This document shows, in pieces, positions 35,935 through 46,173 of a stretch of 64,000 nt of DNA. This DNA comes from Metabacillus bambusae. GTDB taxonomy: Bacteria > Bacillota > Bacilli > Bacillales > Bacillaceae. Within the stretch, counting starts at the first letter, position 1; every line of letters starts with the position of its first letter. A program made the translations under genes and the position numbers. The stretch lies in assembly GCF_017497975.1 (NCBI RefSeq), contig NZ_JAGDEL010000028.1:1-64000 (forward strand). The letters run 5' to 3'. A model generated the notes under the pieces. That model had not been told where the DNA came from, made no database searches, and worked only from the letters and a program-made list of their open reading frames with translations.

Positions 35935-36095
35935 TGCGCAAGCGCCTTGATCAGCTCCGACAAGCATAAGACGCTCTGGAATAGAAGGTGTTCTTTACCT
36001 TCAATTCCAGAGTGGCTTATGACTCGAGGAGCTAGGCGCTGGAGCTGGACACAAACAAATGCGCAAGCGCCTTGATCAGGAGCTTGCGCTAGACA
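35935..36095 (+). repeat. Dispersed intergenic repeat family A, copy 1
   Basis: Begins GCGCAAGCGCCTTGATCAG and closes TAGGCGCTGGAGCTGGACAC, with a long inner palindrome (GAATAGAAGGTGTTC...GAACACC-like). A second short end fragment follows at 36060-36095. The same unit recurs at 37373-37492. It fills the gap before rpsF. Confidence 0.8.
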
Positions 36096-36148
36096 CAATA
36101 CTAAATATTACATAAATAATTTCAGATAAATAGCATTACCAAGAAATT

Positions 36149-37249
36149 TTATACATTAAAGCGGAAATGAATGACATCTCCATCTTGTACAATATATTCT
36201 TTACCTTCAAGACGGACTTTTCCAGCTTCACGTGCAGCACCCATAGTCTTTGCAGCTAATAGGTCATCATATGAGACTGTTTCAGCACGGATAAACCCTC
36301 TTTCAAAGTCTGTATGGATAATAGCAGCACATTGAGGAGCCTTCATTCCCTTTTTAAATGTCCAAGCACGAACCTCTTGCTCACCTGCTGTAAAATAAGT
36401 AGCCAGACCAAGAAGATTGTAAGAGGCTTTTATTAACTGATCAAGTCCAGACTCTTCAATTCCAAGCTCTTCAAGAAACATTTCCTTTTCTTCACCTTCA
36501 AGTTCAGCAATCTCTGATTCAATTTTTGCACATACAACAATTACTTCAGCATTTTCAGCTGCTGCAAATTCACGAACCTGTCCTACATATTCATTGTCTG
36601 AAGGATCTGCAACTTCCTCCTCACTAACATTTGCTACATATAGAATAGGTTTAAATGTTAATAAATGTAGTTGCTTTACATATTTTAATTGCTCTTCTGT
36701 TAATTCCACAGAACGAGCTGGCTTTTCATTTTCAAACGCATCTTTAAGCTTCACTAGGATCTCATGTTCAAAGACAGCTGTTTTTTCTTTTTGCTTTGCT
36801 AACTTTGCTACACGATCAATACGTTTATCAACTGTTTCCAAATCCGCTAAAATCAACTCTAAATTAATTGTTTCAATATCTGAAATTGGGTCAACTTTAC
36901 CAGATACATGCGTAATATTATCATCTGCAAAACAACGCACAACATGACAAATTGCATCTACCTGACGAATATGGGAAAGAAACTTATTACCTAAACCCTC
37001 TCCTTTACTTGCACCTTTAACAATTCCAGCAATATCAGTAAATTCAAATGCAGTTGGTACCGTTTTTTTAGGTTTTACAAGCTCAGTCAGCTTTTGTAAA
37101 CGCTCATCAGGTACCTCTACAATCCCTACATTAGGATCAATTGTACAAAATGGATAGTTTGCTGACTCAGCACCAGCTTGTGTAATTGCGTTAAATAATG
37201 TTGATTTCCCGACGTTTGGAAGACCTACAATTCCTGCAGTTAATGCCAT
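36149..37249 (-). CDS. ychF: Redox-regulated ATPase/GTPase YchF
   Basis: A 366-residue Obg-family P-loop protein with [15 protein letters not shown] (P-loop), [19 protein letters not shown] (G3 region) and a C-terminal TGS domain (about 280-363). YchF relatives prefer ATP and act around ribosomes or oxidative stress. It sits in the yyaF position of Bacillus. Confidence 0.96.
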   Translation of the reverse strand: MALTAGIVGLPNVGKSTLFNAITQAGAESANYPFCTIDPNVGIVEVPDERLQKLTELVKPKKTVPTAFEFTDIAGIVKGASKGEGLGNKFLSHIRQVDAICHVVRCFADDNITHVSGKVDPISDIETINLELILADLETVDKRIDRVAKLAKQKEKTAVFEHEILVKLKDAFENEKPARSVELTEEQLKYVKQLHLLTFKPILYVANVSEEEVADPSDNEYVGQVREFAAAENAEVIVVCAKIESEIAELEGEEKEMFLEELGIEESGLDQLIKASYNLLGLATYFTAGEQEVRAWTFKKGMKAPQCAAIIHTDFERGFIRAETVSYDDLLAAKTMGAAREAGKVRLEGKEYIVQDGDVIHFRFNV

Positions 37250-37567
37250 ATTTCCACTCCTCTATCATTAAACAAAAAAATTTGTCCGAATTCTAACCAA
37301 TCTTCAACAATTATAGATAGTAAACACATAAAAAACAAGCAGGTCTCTCATTTATAGTGAAACAATATAAGAAAAGCGCAAGCGCCTTGTTCAGCCCCGA
37401 CAAGCATAAGACGCAAATGAATAGAAGACGTTCTTTGTCTTCAATTCATTTGTGGCTTATGACCTCGAGGGGCTAGGCGCTGGAGCTAGACACAAAAACT
37501 GAGTAAGAAAAGTTATAAATTCTGATATTACCTAAAAAGGAGAACCTATAAACGGCTCTCCTTTACA
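37250..37567. other. Intergenic region dominated by repeat family A
   Basis: Between the molybdopterin oxidoreductase gene and ychF; 37373-37492 is a repeat copy, and the rest is the probable ychF promoter region. No gene is seen. Confidence 0.5.
37373..37492 (+). repeat. Dispersed intergenic repeat family A, copy 2
   Basis: GCGCAAGCGCCTTGTTCAG to TAGGCGCTGGAGCTAGACAC, about 120 bp and closely similar to the copy at 35935, with inverted ends (GCGC..CGCC / GGCGCT). Confidence 0.8.
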
Positions 37568-39580
37568 TCAAACATCATTCACTTTCTCAATGTTCACTAA
37601 ACAGTCATATAAAACACTACCTAATCCATTATCAGAATTATCATCAGGTGTAAGCATGTTTACTGAACCACCAAACTTATGCCACTGTCCTTCATCAACA
37701 TTTATTGTTCTAGGATGAGCCCTTTTCAAGATCCTTACAGTTCCTGAAAGACTTCCTCTGTCATTAAAAATTCTGACAGAATCGCCATCTATCATTTCCT
37801 TCTCACTTGCGATATCTTCTGATATTTCAATTTTAACAATTTGTAAAGCTTTAATCAGAATATAATGCTGTGAATGATTAGAGCGTAACGGATGAATTGT
37901 TAAGAGCTGATATGGATACTTTTTTGCTAATGATGGGTTTGTAAGGCTAGATTCTTTTGGAGGAAAATATTGTGGTTTTCCCACATATCCCTTTTTCTCA
38001 GCAATTGATGAAGTAAACTCAAATTTACCACTTGGGGTCAAAAACCCCTTTGTCTCCCAAGGTACATAGCTAACAGGTAAAGGCAGTCTCTTTTCCTCTT
38101 TCAGCCGCTCAACTGTTATCCCCTGCTGTTTTAAATGTGATAGTCCCATCTCTAAAAACTCTGTTCTAGTAAACTGAAACTCTTCCCCAAAGCCTAAACG
38201 ATTTGCTAATTGAGTCCAAATCCACAAATCCGATTTTGCTTCTCCTGGTGGTTTAACTAACTGATCTCCATAATTTACATAATGATGGTACATTGACGAA
38301 TAATAGATATCTTCTTCCTCAAATACGGTTGTTGTTGGGAGTACATAGTCAGCCAGTTCAGCAGTGTCTGTTAAAAAGTGGTCAACAACCACAAGTAAAT
38401 CAACCGACTCGAAGGCTTTCTTTACCTTTGCAGAATTTGGGACCTGTGCAAGAGGATTCCCACAAGTCACAAAAATCATTTTAATTCCTGGATTTTCAGC
38501 ACTTAAAATTCCTTCAGCCTGTTCCATCATTGAAAAGTGCCTTGTTAACGTTTTTTTATGTGGCAAGGTAAGTGCACTCTTATTAAAGCTGTTACCCACT
38601 TGCAGATTCCCAAAGTTAACTCCACCACCTGGGACTCCTACATTTCCACTTATCGCAGCTAGTGCATCAATTAATCTAATTGTATTTCCACCATTTGCAT
38701 ATCTTTGCATTCCGAGGCCTAAATACGTAGTAGTTGGACCATCAAAATAAACTGAAGCTAAGTGTCTAATGTCTTCATAGGAAATTTCCGCCTTTGCTAA
38801 AACAACCTCCATCTCAATACTATCCAGTAAACACAAAAGATCAGAAAATCCAACTGTGTAGTCCTCAATAAACTGTACATCATGCTTATTTTCATCTATT
38901 AAATACTTCATAATACCTATCGCTACTAACCCATCCATTCCTGGCTTTACTGAAATATATTTATCCGCTATTTTAGCAGTTGCATTGTAAATGGGATCAA
39001 TAACCGTAATAGTTGAGCCTCTTTTTTTAGCTTCTTGTAAGTAATGAAATAAATGCATATTTGTTCTAGCTACATTTCTTCCCCAAATGACAATATGCTT
39101 GCTATGAAAAATATCATCAGGGGCATGACTATAAGAACTACCAAAATCCCATGTTTGAGCTTCAATACCAGATCCCCAGCAGATACTACCAACTAAATTT
39201 GTGACACCGCCATAACAATGAAAGAAACGCTGATCAAGATTTTTCAGCAAGCCGTTATTTGCATAATCATGACTATGCAGTACAGCAGTTGAGCCATAGA
39301 TCTCCTTGATCTCATTCATTTTTTCTGCTATTTCTTTGAGAGCTTGCTCCCATGGAACTTCGATAAACTGACCATTAACCTTTTTTAATGGTACTGTTAA
39401 CCGTTCCTTTGAATTGGTTTTTGTTTCTAGCATTCTTCCTCTACCACAAATTTTCCCTTGAGTAATTGGATGATCTTTATCACCATCAACCTTAGTCACT
39501 CTTCCATTCTCGACAGTTACCTCTAAACCACAGCTATCCCAGCAGTTTAAAGGACATGATGATTTAAATACTTGCTTCAT
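37568..39580 (-). CDS. yyaE: Molybdopterin-dependent oxidoreductase, YyaE-like
   Basis: A 670-residue enzyme of the DMSO reductase family. The N-terminal 4Fe-4S motif CPLNCWDSCGLEV...GKICGRG is intact. Molybdopterin-binding segments include VIWGRNVARTNMH, VTCGNPLAQVPNS and the C-terminal dinucleotide-binding domain (QLLTIHPLRSNHSQHY). There is no Tat-type leader, so it is cytoplasmic. The substrate is unknown. Confidence 0.9.
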   Translation of the reverse strand: MKQVFKSSCPLNCWDSCGLEVTVENGRVTKVDGDKDHPITQGKICGRGRMLETKTNSKERLTVPLKKVNGQFIEVPWEQALKEIAEKMNEIKEIYGSTAVLHSHDYANNGLLKNLDQRFFHCYGGVTNLVGSICWGSGIEAQTWDFGSSYSHAPDDIFHSKHIVIWGRNVARTNMHLFHYLQEAKKRGSTITVIDPIYNATAKIADKYISVKPGMDGLVAIGIMKYLIDENKHDVQFIEDYTVGFSDLLCLLDSIEMEVVLAKAEISYEDIRHLASVYFDGPTTTYLGLGMQRYANGGNTIRLIDALAAISGNVGVPGGGVNFGNLQVGNSFNKSALTLPHKKTLTRHFSMMEQAEGILSAENPGIKMIFVTCGNPLAQVPNSAKVKKAFESVDLLVVVDHFLTDTAELADYVLPTTTVFEEEDIYYSSMYHHYVNYGDQLVKPPGEAKSDLWIWTQLANRLGFGEEFQFTRTEFLEMGLSHLKQQGITVERLKEEKRLPLPVSYVPWETKGFLTPSGKFEFTSSIAEKKGYVGKPQYFPPKESSLTNPSLAKKYPYQLLTIHPLRSNHSQHYILIKALQIVKIEISEDIASEKEMIDGDSVRIFNDRGSLSGTVRILKRAHPRTINVDEGQWHKFGGSVNMLTPDDNSDNGLGSVLYDCLVNIEKVNDV

Positions 39581-39597
39581 TTCCCATTCCCCTCAAC

Positions 39598-39804
39598 TTA
39601 CTCATTCGACTCTTCGTGTTTAACAAGTATCTTTTTCATTTTTCTAGAGAATTCTTTTCGAGGGATTAAAACACTATGCTCACAGCCCTCACATTTAATT
39701 CTTACATCCATTCCCATTCGAATGATTTTCCAGCGGTTCGTCCCACATGGATGCTGCTTCTTCATTTCTACAATATCCTTTAAACCAAATTCCTTTTCAA
39801 TCAT
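39598..39804 (-). CDS. DUF951 family protein
   Basis: A 68-residue protein with KKQHPCGTNRWKIIRMGMD and KCEGCEHSVLIPR: three cysteines and a strand-rich core typical of DUF951 (possible nucleic-acid or metal binding). It stands 16 nt after mscS, as in many Bacillus genomes. Confidence 0.88.
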   Translation of the reverse strand: MIEKEFGLKDIVEMKKQHPCGTNRWKIIRMGMDVRIKCEGCEHSVLIPRKEFSRKMKKILVKHEESNE

Positions 39805-39820
39805 GTTTTAGCCTCCACTC

Positions 39821-40699
39821 TTAACTTACTTGTTCTTTTCTGCTATACATAACCATTCGAGGATATGGAATTTCAATACCATGTTCATCTAAACGCATTT
39901 TAATATCTTTTCGAAGCATTCTTGCAATATGGAAATGGCGCATTGGTTCAACTTCACAAACGACACGTAAAATAATCTCTGATGCACCCAAGGTTTGAAT
40001 ACCAAGTAGTTCAGGAGGAGTAACAATGTTCTCATATTTATCTGGAATTTCTGCTAAAAGTTCTTGAATAACACGTTCCGCTTCTGGTATATCAGTCTCA
40101 AACGAGATGCTTACATCAACGACAGCCATACTATTATGAATAGAGAAGTTCGTTACTTCAACAATACTACCATTTGGTATTATATGAAGTTCCCCTGTCC
40201 AGTTCTTAATTTTCGTTGTTCTAAGTCCAATTTCTTCAACAGTCCCCTCAAAAGAAGCAACTCTAATATGGTCACCAACAGAAAATTGATCCTCAAATAT
40301 AATAAAAAATCCTGTAATAATATCTTTTACAAGACTTTGTGCGCCAAAACCTACTGCAAGTCCTACAATCCCAGCACCAGCAAGCAATGCACCCACATTA
40401 ATATTTACTGCCTCCAAGATCATAATGATGGTAATGAAATAAACAACATATGTTAGGATATTTTCTAATAGCTTTGAAAGTGTATTTTCTCTTCTCTCTG
40501 AAATACGAATTGGTGATTTCCCGCGGAATAAAAAGATCTTACTTATCGCAAGTTTTCCAATCCGGATAAAAATTGTTGAGACAATGCTAATTAAAACAAT
40601 TTTTAATAGACCTTCTCCTATCGTAATCCATAGTTGAGCATTTGTAATATACTCTAATACCTGATTCCACATTTTCCCAATAGAATTCAACCTTATCAC
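39821..40699 (-). CDS. mscS: Small-conductance mechanosensitive channel (MscS family)
   Basis: A 292-residue MscS channel: three membrane helices (about 20-45, 78-100, 105-130), the pore helix region VGALLAGAGIVGLAVGFGAQ, then the beta domain (QFSVGDHIRVASFEGTVEEI) and the C-terminal cage. It opens on hypo-osmotic shock. It heads the pair with the DUF951 gene. Confidence 0.93.
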   Translation of the reverse strand: MIRLNSIGKMWNQVLEYITNAQLWITIGEGLLKIVLISIVSTIFIRIGKLAISKIFLFRGKSPIRISERRENTLSKLLENILTYVVYFITIIMILEAVNINVGALLAGAGIVGLAVGFGAQSLVKDIITGFFIIFEDQFSVGDHIRVASFEGTVEEIGLRTTKIKNWTGELHIIPNGSIVEVTNFSIHNSMAVVDVSISFETDIPEAERVIQELLAEIPDKYENIVTPPELLGIQTLGASEIILRVVCEVEPMRHFHIARMLRKDIKMRLDEHGIEIPYPRMVMYSRKEQVS

Positions 40700-40977
40700 C
40701 TTTTTCTAATTATAAGTACGATTTACACCTAAAATAGATAACTTTCATAGCTTATTATACTCTATGTCTAAACAACTTAAGAAGTGGGGAATAGCCTAAA
40801 TTCCCAATAAACTTCTTCCAAATGGTACTGATTATTCCGGAATTTATAATAGCTACATTCTCTATAAGTTTATTTTATACCAAAAAGAGGCCGACTCTGG
40901 CAAAGATTATCCCTTTGTTCAATCAATCAATAACCGGGATATCTATATGAGTCAGCCTCAATTTATATTTGTAAAAT

Positions 40978-41994
40978 CTATTCTGTTTTATAACGGTTCA
41001 GTATTGGAAAAAGCAAAATTGTTATAAGGAGATAAAGGTTAATTAATCCGTATAAAGGATACAAAATGGCAACGAGATTTGCAAAACCAAAGCTTGTAAA
41101 TGGAATCATAAGCAAGACTAAGATTAGTGCCATCAACCAGTACGGTAAATTTGTAACTTCCTTAAATCGTGAAGCAATACCAAATATCCCTGAAACCGCA
41201 GTGGTATAAATTGCAAACCAAAGCATGACAGACATAAAAAGAAAAATTGCAAATGGTGACCCTTTTAATATTGCAAATAATGGTATTTCATATTCAGCTA
41301 GATAATCAGCCATTTGAACTAATGTTTCATTGTAAATAAATGAAATTCCTCCCAAAACAACTCCACTTCCTATACTAGCTATTTTTGCTTCCTTCAGACT
41401 CTTAATTTCTTTTCCAATTGCAGATAAAACGGCAATTAGCGGTAATATATTTAGCGAAGTAAAGGTAAAGGCTGAAGGCCAATTATATTGCTTAGTTAAA
41501 TCTAAAACCCATGAATGATGATTATAGTGATTAAACGACAACAATGCATAAAATAACCCCAATACTAATAAAGGAATGATCACAACATTCAGCCTAATAA
41601 TGCCATTTATATTACCAACAAATAGAAGCACTAATAGTACTGAAAAGAAGATGACTCCTCCCCAATATGGGACTAAAAAGGCTTCGAGTGTAGCACCACC
41701 GCCTGCAATCATAACAATTGTTGTACTAAAGAGGTAGACCACAATTAAAACATCATAAACGTACGAAAGTTTTCTACCTACTAATTTTTCTAGAACTGGA
41801 AAAAAATGATGTGTCTTCTCTTCATAACTAATTTTCATAATGACATAGACAGCTATGATAAAAATAACGGCAAAAATACAGATAGCTAGTCCGCTTTCAA
41901 ATCCAAAAAATTGCCATATTTCTCTCCCTGATGCATACCCTGCTCCAATAATAGTTCCTAAAATCAAAAACATCCATTTTAAGCCTGACTTCAT
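40978..41994 (-). CDS. YkvI-like transporter family membrane protein
   Basis: A 338-residue protein with about ten membrane segments, beginning WMFLILGTIIGAGYASGREI, the opening typical of YkvI proteins in the amino-acid/polyamine transporter superfamily. The substrate is unknown. AGGTGATGG precedes the ATG. It diverges from yyaC with about 100 nt between start codons. Confidence 0.85.
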   Translation of the reverse strand: MKSGLKWMFLILGTIIGAGYASGREIWQFFGFESGLAICIFAVIFIIAVYVIMKISYEEKTHHFFPVLEKLVGRKLSYVYDVLIVVYLFSTTIVMIAGGGATLEAFLVPYWGGVIFFSVLLVLLFVGNINGIIRLNVVIIPLLVLGLFYALLSFNHYNHHSWVLDLTKQYNWPSAFTFTSLNILPLIAVLSAIGKEIKSLKEAKIASIGSGVVLGGISFIYNETLVQMADYLAEYEIPLFAILKGSPFAIFLFMSVMLWFAIYTTAVSGIFGIASRFKEVTNLPYWLMALILVLLMIPFTSFGFANLVAILYPLYGLINLYLLITILLFPILNRYKTE

Positions 41995-42094
41995 TTTCCC
42001 ATCACCTCATAAGGCTGTCCTAATTGCAACGAAGATGTATAGAAATGAACATTCTTCCGTATACTGTTACTACTATGATGCGGGAGTGAAATCT

Positions 42095-42718
42095 ATGAAT
42101 CTAAAAACAGGACTTTTTCAATCAGATAATAAGTTTGATCGCGTTTATTATGAAGAACAGCAAGCAGCTCAAATCTTATCAAATCAGATTATCGATAACC
42201 TTCCGAAACTATTTATAAAACCTATTGTTATTGTATGTATAGGAACAGATCGATCTACCGGAGATTGTTTAGGTCCTCTTGTAGGTTTTAACATACAAAG
42301 TGAATTATCACATTTCCACGTCTACGGTACATTGAAAGACCCTGTACATGCTGTTAATTTAGAAGAAACATTGGAGTTTATTAAAGAAAAACATAGAAAT
42401 CCGTTTATTATTGCCATTGATGCATGCTTAGGACGATTAAAAAGCGTTGGCTATGTTCAAGTTGCTGAAGGGTCAATAAAGCCTGGTGCTGGCGTAAATA
42501 AGGAGTTACCAGCTGTAGGTAATATGCATATAACAGGCATTGTTAATGTTAGTGGTTTTATGGAATTCTTTGTTTTGCAAAATACTCGCTTACATCTAGT
42601 CATGAGTATGGCTGATATTATTTCAAAGGGATTAATTGAAGCGGAGAAGCAATACCTAGAAAAGCGACTCTCCATACGTCGTGACTGGTTATCTGATCAA
42701 GATTCTGCGATTAACTAA
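42095..42718 (+). CDS. yyaC: Spore protease YyaC (DUF1256)
   Basis: A 207-residue protein related to the germination protease GPR, acting in spores. Marks are IVIVCIGTDRSTGDCLGPLVG, FIIAIDACLG and the NMHITGIVNVSGFMEFF segment. The start is ATG 42095, 6-7 nt after GGGAGTGA; longer upstream reading overlaps the divergent transporter and is not homologous. It is the only plus-strand core gene left of oriC. Confidence 0.93.
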   Translation: MNLKTGLFQSDNKFDRVYYEEQQAAQILSNQIIDNLPKLFIKPIVIVCIGTDRSTGDCLGPLVGFNIQSELSHFHVYGTLKDPVHAVNLEETLEFIKEKHRNPFIIAIDACLGRLKSVGYVQVAEGSIKPGAGVNKELPAVGNMHITGIVNVSGFMEFFVLQNTRLHLVMSMADIISKGLIEAEKQYLEKRLSIRRDWLSDQDSAIN

Positions 42719-42757
42719 ATCGTACAGAAACAATTGACATATTACCTAAATAAAAAA

Positions 42758-42782
42758 ACACTGCACTTTTCTTATGCAGTGT
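42758..42782. terminator. Bidirectional terminator between yyaC and DUF554 gene
   Basis: ACACTGCA and TGCAGTGT form the stem, with A-run to the left (T-tract on the minus strand). It serves converging genes. Confidence 0.78.
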
Positions 42783-42794
42783 AAATATAGTTCT

Positions 42795-43496
42795 TTAATA
42801 ATGGTATTGAAATAAAACAATTATTGTAACAACTAAAATACTTGGAAGTAAATTTGCCACTTTGATTTGTTTAATTCCTAGCATATTAATACCTATTGCC
42901 AAAATTAACACACCACCTGTTGCAGTGAGCTCAGCAATTAACAAATTCAAAAGAGAGTCTGATAGAAATTGGTGAATGACATTTGCAAATAACGCTATGC
43001 CTCCTTGATATAAAAAGACAGGAAGAGCTGAAAATAACACACCGATTCCAAGCGTGCTTGCTAACACGATACTCGTGAATCCATCAATCATCGACTTAGT
43101 TAAAAGAACAGAATGATCTTGTCTTAGGCCACTATCAAGTGCTCCAACTATAGCCATTGCACCAACAACAAAGATTAACGTTGCTGTAACAAAGCCTTGT
43201 GCGATATTTCCACTTTGAGACTTACCTATTTTTAGTTCAAGAGCATTTCCTATTCGATGTAGGTAATCCTCAATCCTTAGCCACTCACCTACTATTGTAC
43301 CTACTACTAAACTAACAATTACAATGAAAAAATTGTCACTTTTTAATGCCATATCAATCCCAAGGACTACAACGGAAAGGCCGATTGCAATCATAACAGT
43401 TTGTTTCATTTGATCAGGTATTTTTCTAAGTAATAAACCAATAATTGTTCCTACTATTATTCCTACTGCATTTACAATACTTCCAAATAACACCAA
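42795..43496 (-). CDS. DUF554 family membrane protein
   Basis: A 233-residue polytopic protein with seven or so hydrophobic segments, starting FGSIVNAVGIIVGTIIGLLL, and with the conserved DSGLRQDHSVLLTKSMIDG loop. It belongs to DUF554 (YqgA/YdfK group); the transport role is unproven. Confidence 0.9.
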   Translation of the reverse strand: MVLFGSIVNAVGIIVGTIIGLLLRKIPDQMKQTVMIAIGLSVVVLGIDMALKSDNFFIVIVSLVVGTIVGEWLRIEDYLHRIGNALELKIGKSQSGNIAQGFVTATLIFVVGAMAIVGALDSGLRQDHSVLLTKSMIDGFTSIVLASTLGIGVLFSALPVFLYQGGIALFANVIHQFLSDSLLNLLIAELTATGGVLILAIGINMLGIKQIKVANLLPSILVVTIIVLFQYHY

Positions 43497-43651
43497 AAAG
43501 ACTCCACCTTTCTTTATATGTAAACAGCTAATGTGAGTTGGGAGAACTACTTGGAAAATTTATGGGGAATTAACTTACAATGTCTTGTGTAAGTATGGGC
43601 TAGTTGACGAGCGTCTTTCCATTTTACAGGAATGGTCATTTCCTAGACAAA

Positions 43652-43681
43652 AAAAGACTGACTCATTTAAGAGCCAGCTTA
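43652..43681 (-). terminator. Terminator of parA-parB
   Basis: On the minus strand AAGCTGGCTC pairs with GAGTCAGTCTT, followed by TTTTTTT. Confidence 0.65.
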
Positions 43682-43697
43682 TAAAAAGAAAAGTCTC

Positions 43698-44567
43698 TTA
43701 GGATGACTGTTGTGCCTGCAATAATTCTAATATGCGGTCTAAATCATCCTGAGAGAAAAATTCAATTTCAATTTTCCCTTTTTTCTTTTGTTTCTTAATC
43801 GTAACAGATGTTCCAAAATATTCTTGTAAATAGGATTCCCGTTCCTTTATAAAAACATCTTTTTCTGGCTTTTTCTTTTTGGTTTCACGTGAAACATTAT
43901 TTAATTGTTGGACAATTAATTCTAATTGCCGAACATTCATATGCTCACGAATGATTTTTTCTACAAGTGCGTTAAGCTTGTCTTTATTCTTAAGTCCAAG
44001 AAGCGTCCGTCCATGCCCCATTGACAGCTTACCCTCTGATATAAGTTGTTGAATTGGTTTTGGTAAGCTAAGAAGTCTAATATGGTTAGCAATATGTGGT
44101 CGGCTTTTCCCCAGACGTTTAGCTAGTGCCTCTTGAGTAAAGTTTAGCTGCTCCATTAACGTCTGATATGCTTGGGCCTCTTCAATTGGTGTTAGGTCCT
44201 CACGCTGTAAGTTCTCTAATAGAGCCAACTCCATCATTTGTTGCTCTGATAAGTCTCTTATTACAGCTGGTATAGCAGTTAATTTGGCCTCTGTTGCAGC
44301 ACGAAAACGTCGCTCACCAACTACGATTTCATAACCCTTTATACTTTTACGTACAACAATTGGTTGTAAAATACCGTGCTGTAAAATGGATTCCTTTAAT
44401 TCATTGATTGCTTCCTGTTCAAAGGTTTTACGCGGCTGATATGGGTTAGGACGTATTTCTTTTAGCTTAATTTCTTGAATCGTTTCTTCCTGTCCTACCT
44501 TCATTTCTGGAAAAAAAGCATTGAGTCCCTTTCCTACATTAAGCCCTTTACCTAAACCTCTAGCCAT
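43698..44567 (-). CDS. parB: Chromosome partitioning protein ParB (Spo0J)
   Basis: A 289-residue CTP-dependent DNA clamp that binds parS and loads SMC. N-terminal domain: NPYQPRKTFEQEAINEL and VGERRFRAATEA (CTP-binding GERRxR). The central HTH is FTQEALAKRLGKSRPHIANHI, with a C-terminal dimer domain. ATG 44567 follows AAGGAAGTGG. It overlaps the end of parA, and a parS copy lies inside the gene as in Bacillus. Confidence 0.96.
   Translation of the reverse strand: MARGLGKGLNVGKGLNAFFPEMKVGQEETIQEIKLKEIRPNPYQPRKTFEQEAINELKESILQHGILQPIVVRKSIKGYEIVVGERRFRAATEAKLTAIPAVIRDLSEQQMMELALLENLQREDLTPIEEAQAYQTLMEQLNFTQEALAKRLGKSRPHIANHIRLLSLPKPIQQLISEGKLSMGHGRTLLGLKNKDKLNALVEKIIREHMNVRQLELIVQQLNNVSRETKKKKPEKDVFIKERESYLQEYFGTSVTIKKQKKKGKIEIEFFSQDDLDRILELLQAQQSS
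43881..43896. promoter_or_regulatory. parS site in parB
   Basis: GGTTTCACGTGAAACA, 15 of 16 matches to consensus TGTTTCACGTGAAACA. B. subtilis also carries parS inside spo0J (established knowledge). Confidence 0.85.
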
Positions 44568-45321
44568 TAACAACCACTTCCTTTGCCAAATCTAAATAAA
44601 CTTCTGCTCCTCTAGACCTTGGATCGTAAATGATAATTGGTTGGCCATGACTTGGTGCTTCGCTTAAACGAATATTTCTTGGAATAATCGTTTTATAAAC
44701 CTTATCCTGAAAATATTTCTTTACTTCATCAATAACCTGAATACCTAAGTTTGTTCTGGCATCAAGCATTGTTAATAGAACTCCTTCAATCATTAACTCT
44801 GTATTTAAGTGCTTCTGAACAAGACGAACAGTGTTAAGTAACTGGCTTAAACCTTCTAATGCGTAATATTCACATTGCACTGGAATTAAAACTGCATCTG
44901 ATGCAGTTAATGCATTTATCGTGAGCAAGCCTAATGAAGGAGGACAATCAATTACCATATAATCATATTGGTGTTTAACTGACTCTAGTGCTCTTTTTAA
45001 TCTTACTTCTCGGGAAATAGTTGGCACAAGCTCTATTTCTGCTCCCGCTAACTGAATAGTAGCTGGAATTATATCTAAATTTTCTACTGCAGTTTGCTTA
45101 ATAACTTCCTTTACATCTACATCATCTACTAAAATATCATAAATGCAATGCTCGACATCGGCTTTTTCAATACCAATACCGCTAGTTGCATTACCTTGTG
45201 GGTCAACATCGACGAGAAGCACTCGTTTACCGATGTATGCTAAGCAAGCACCTAAATTTACAGAGGTCGTTGTTTTACCGACTCCACCTTTTTGGTTTGC
45301 GATGGCAATAATCTTTCCCAC
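44560..45321 (-). CDS. parA: Chromosome partitioning ATPase ParA (Soj)
   Basis: A 253-residue deviant Walker ATPase: MGKIIAIANQKGGVGKTTTS, LLVDVDPQGNATSG and VIDCPPSLGLLTINAL. It works with ParB in origin segregation and tunes DnaA activity. The start is GTG 45321 after AGGTGA; the open frame continues upstream into a dispersed repeat. It overlaps parB by 8 nt. Confidence 0.96.
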   Translation of the reverse strand: MGKIIAIANQKGGVGKTTTSVNLGACLAYIGKRVLLVDVDPQGNATSGIGIEKADVEHCIYDILVDDVDVKEVIKQTAVENLDIIPATIQLAGAEIELVPTISREVRLKRALESVKHQYDYMVIDCPPSLGLLTINALTASDAVLIPVQCEYYALEGLSQLLNTVRLVQKHLNTELMIEGVLLTMLDARTNLGIQVIDEVKKYFQDKVYKTIIPRNIRLSEAPSHGQPIIIYDPRSRGAEVYLDLAKEVVVNG

Positions 45322-45350
45322 GATGTCACCTGCTTTCATCTCTAATAAGA

Positions 45351-45665
45351 AAAGCGCAAGCGCCGTTAGCAACGTATGAACTTGAGCACTCCCTATGAGA
45401 GATGAAGGAAACACGAAGAGCAAAGCGATTCGATGTTGACTTATCGTTAGTGGAGTATGAAGTTCATACGTAGCTGGCAGTCAATTAACGCGACGTTCAA
45501 TCGCACTGACTGCACTTGCACGTCCTATACTTCAGATCTAGACACAAAGATGTTATACGTTCAAAAGTGTAAGTTCCTTATACAACCTCAGGAGAATAAG
45601 ACGCACATGAATAGAAGGTATTCTTTACCTTCTACTCATAAGTGACCTAATCCTAGAGAGTCCAG
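45351..45665. repeat. Composite dispersed repeat (families A and C)
   Basis: Begins GCGCAAGCGCCGTTAGCAAC, includes AAACACGAAGAGCAAAGCGA (family C, inverted in 49835-50018), then ends with family A pieces (ATAAGACGC...GAATAGAAGG). It looks like one repeat inserted into another. Confidence 0.65.
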
Positions 45666-45870
45666 ATATCCGACTTTTCACAAAGTCAGACTGCTGATGA
45701 TAAACACCAAAAAACTAAGTAAAAAGAGCTTACTATCTTATTCGTTAATCTTTCTTTATCATTTTTTTATTTTATCATGAAACGACTAGAAAGGTTTGTC
45801 TTTTTTCTGATTTCTTCTATATTAGTATTTTCTACATAGGAGAAAATTGAATGATGAGTGAAATAATTAG

Positions 45871-46030
45871 TCTGTTTTCACAAACTTTGTTGCTATAATA
45901 CAAGTATTGGTGATTGGTTGACTGCAGTGAGAGGATGGTTGCTTTCTGCGGGGCGCGCGGTGAACATCCTCGGCACACAGCGCCTGTGGGACCTCACCTG
46001 TCCCACTCTCCCGCAGGAGCTGGATGTCAA
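45871..46030 (-). repeat. Dispersed repeat family B, inverted partial copy
   Basis: CTGTTTTCACAAACTTTGTTG through GGGCGCGCGGTGAACATC to CACTCTCCCGCAGGAG matches the 27061 and 51786 copies in reverse orientation, lacking the AAAGGCT end. Confidence 0.7.
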
Positions 46031-46078
46031 AATGATTATCCACATTTCAACAATTTTATAGTTTTATAGACAATAGAA

Positions 46079-46108
46079 AAAAAGGCCTGACACCAAGCCA
46101 GTCCTTCG
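46079..46108 (-). terminator. Probable noc terminator
   Basis: On the minus strand AAGGACTGGC and GTCAGGCCTT pair imperfectly and are followed by TTTTTTT. Confidence 0.55.
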
Positions 46109-46173
46109 TACTTACATTTATTAAAAATCAATATATAAAACCATCTAATAAAAGTATAAATCAAAACTAAATA

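Larger units (their letters stand above)
45322..46173. other. Large intergenic region made mostly of dispersed repeats
   Basis: The 850 bp between noc and parA hold a mixed family A/C repeat (45351-45665), an inverted family B copy (45871-46030) and the noc terminator. The parA promoter must lie in or beside these repeats. No gene is supported. Confidence 0.6.
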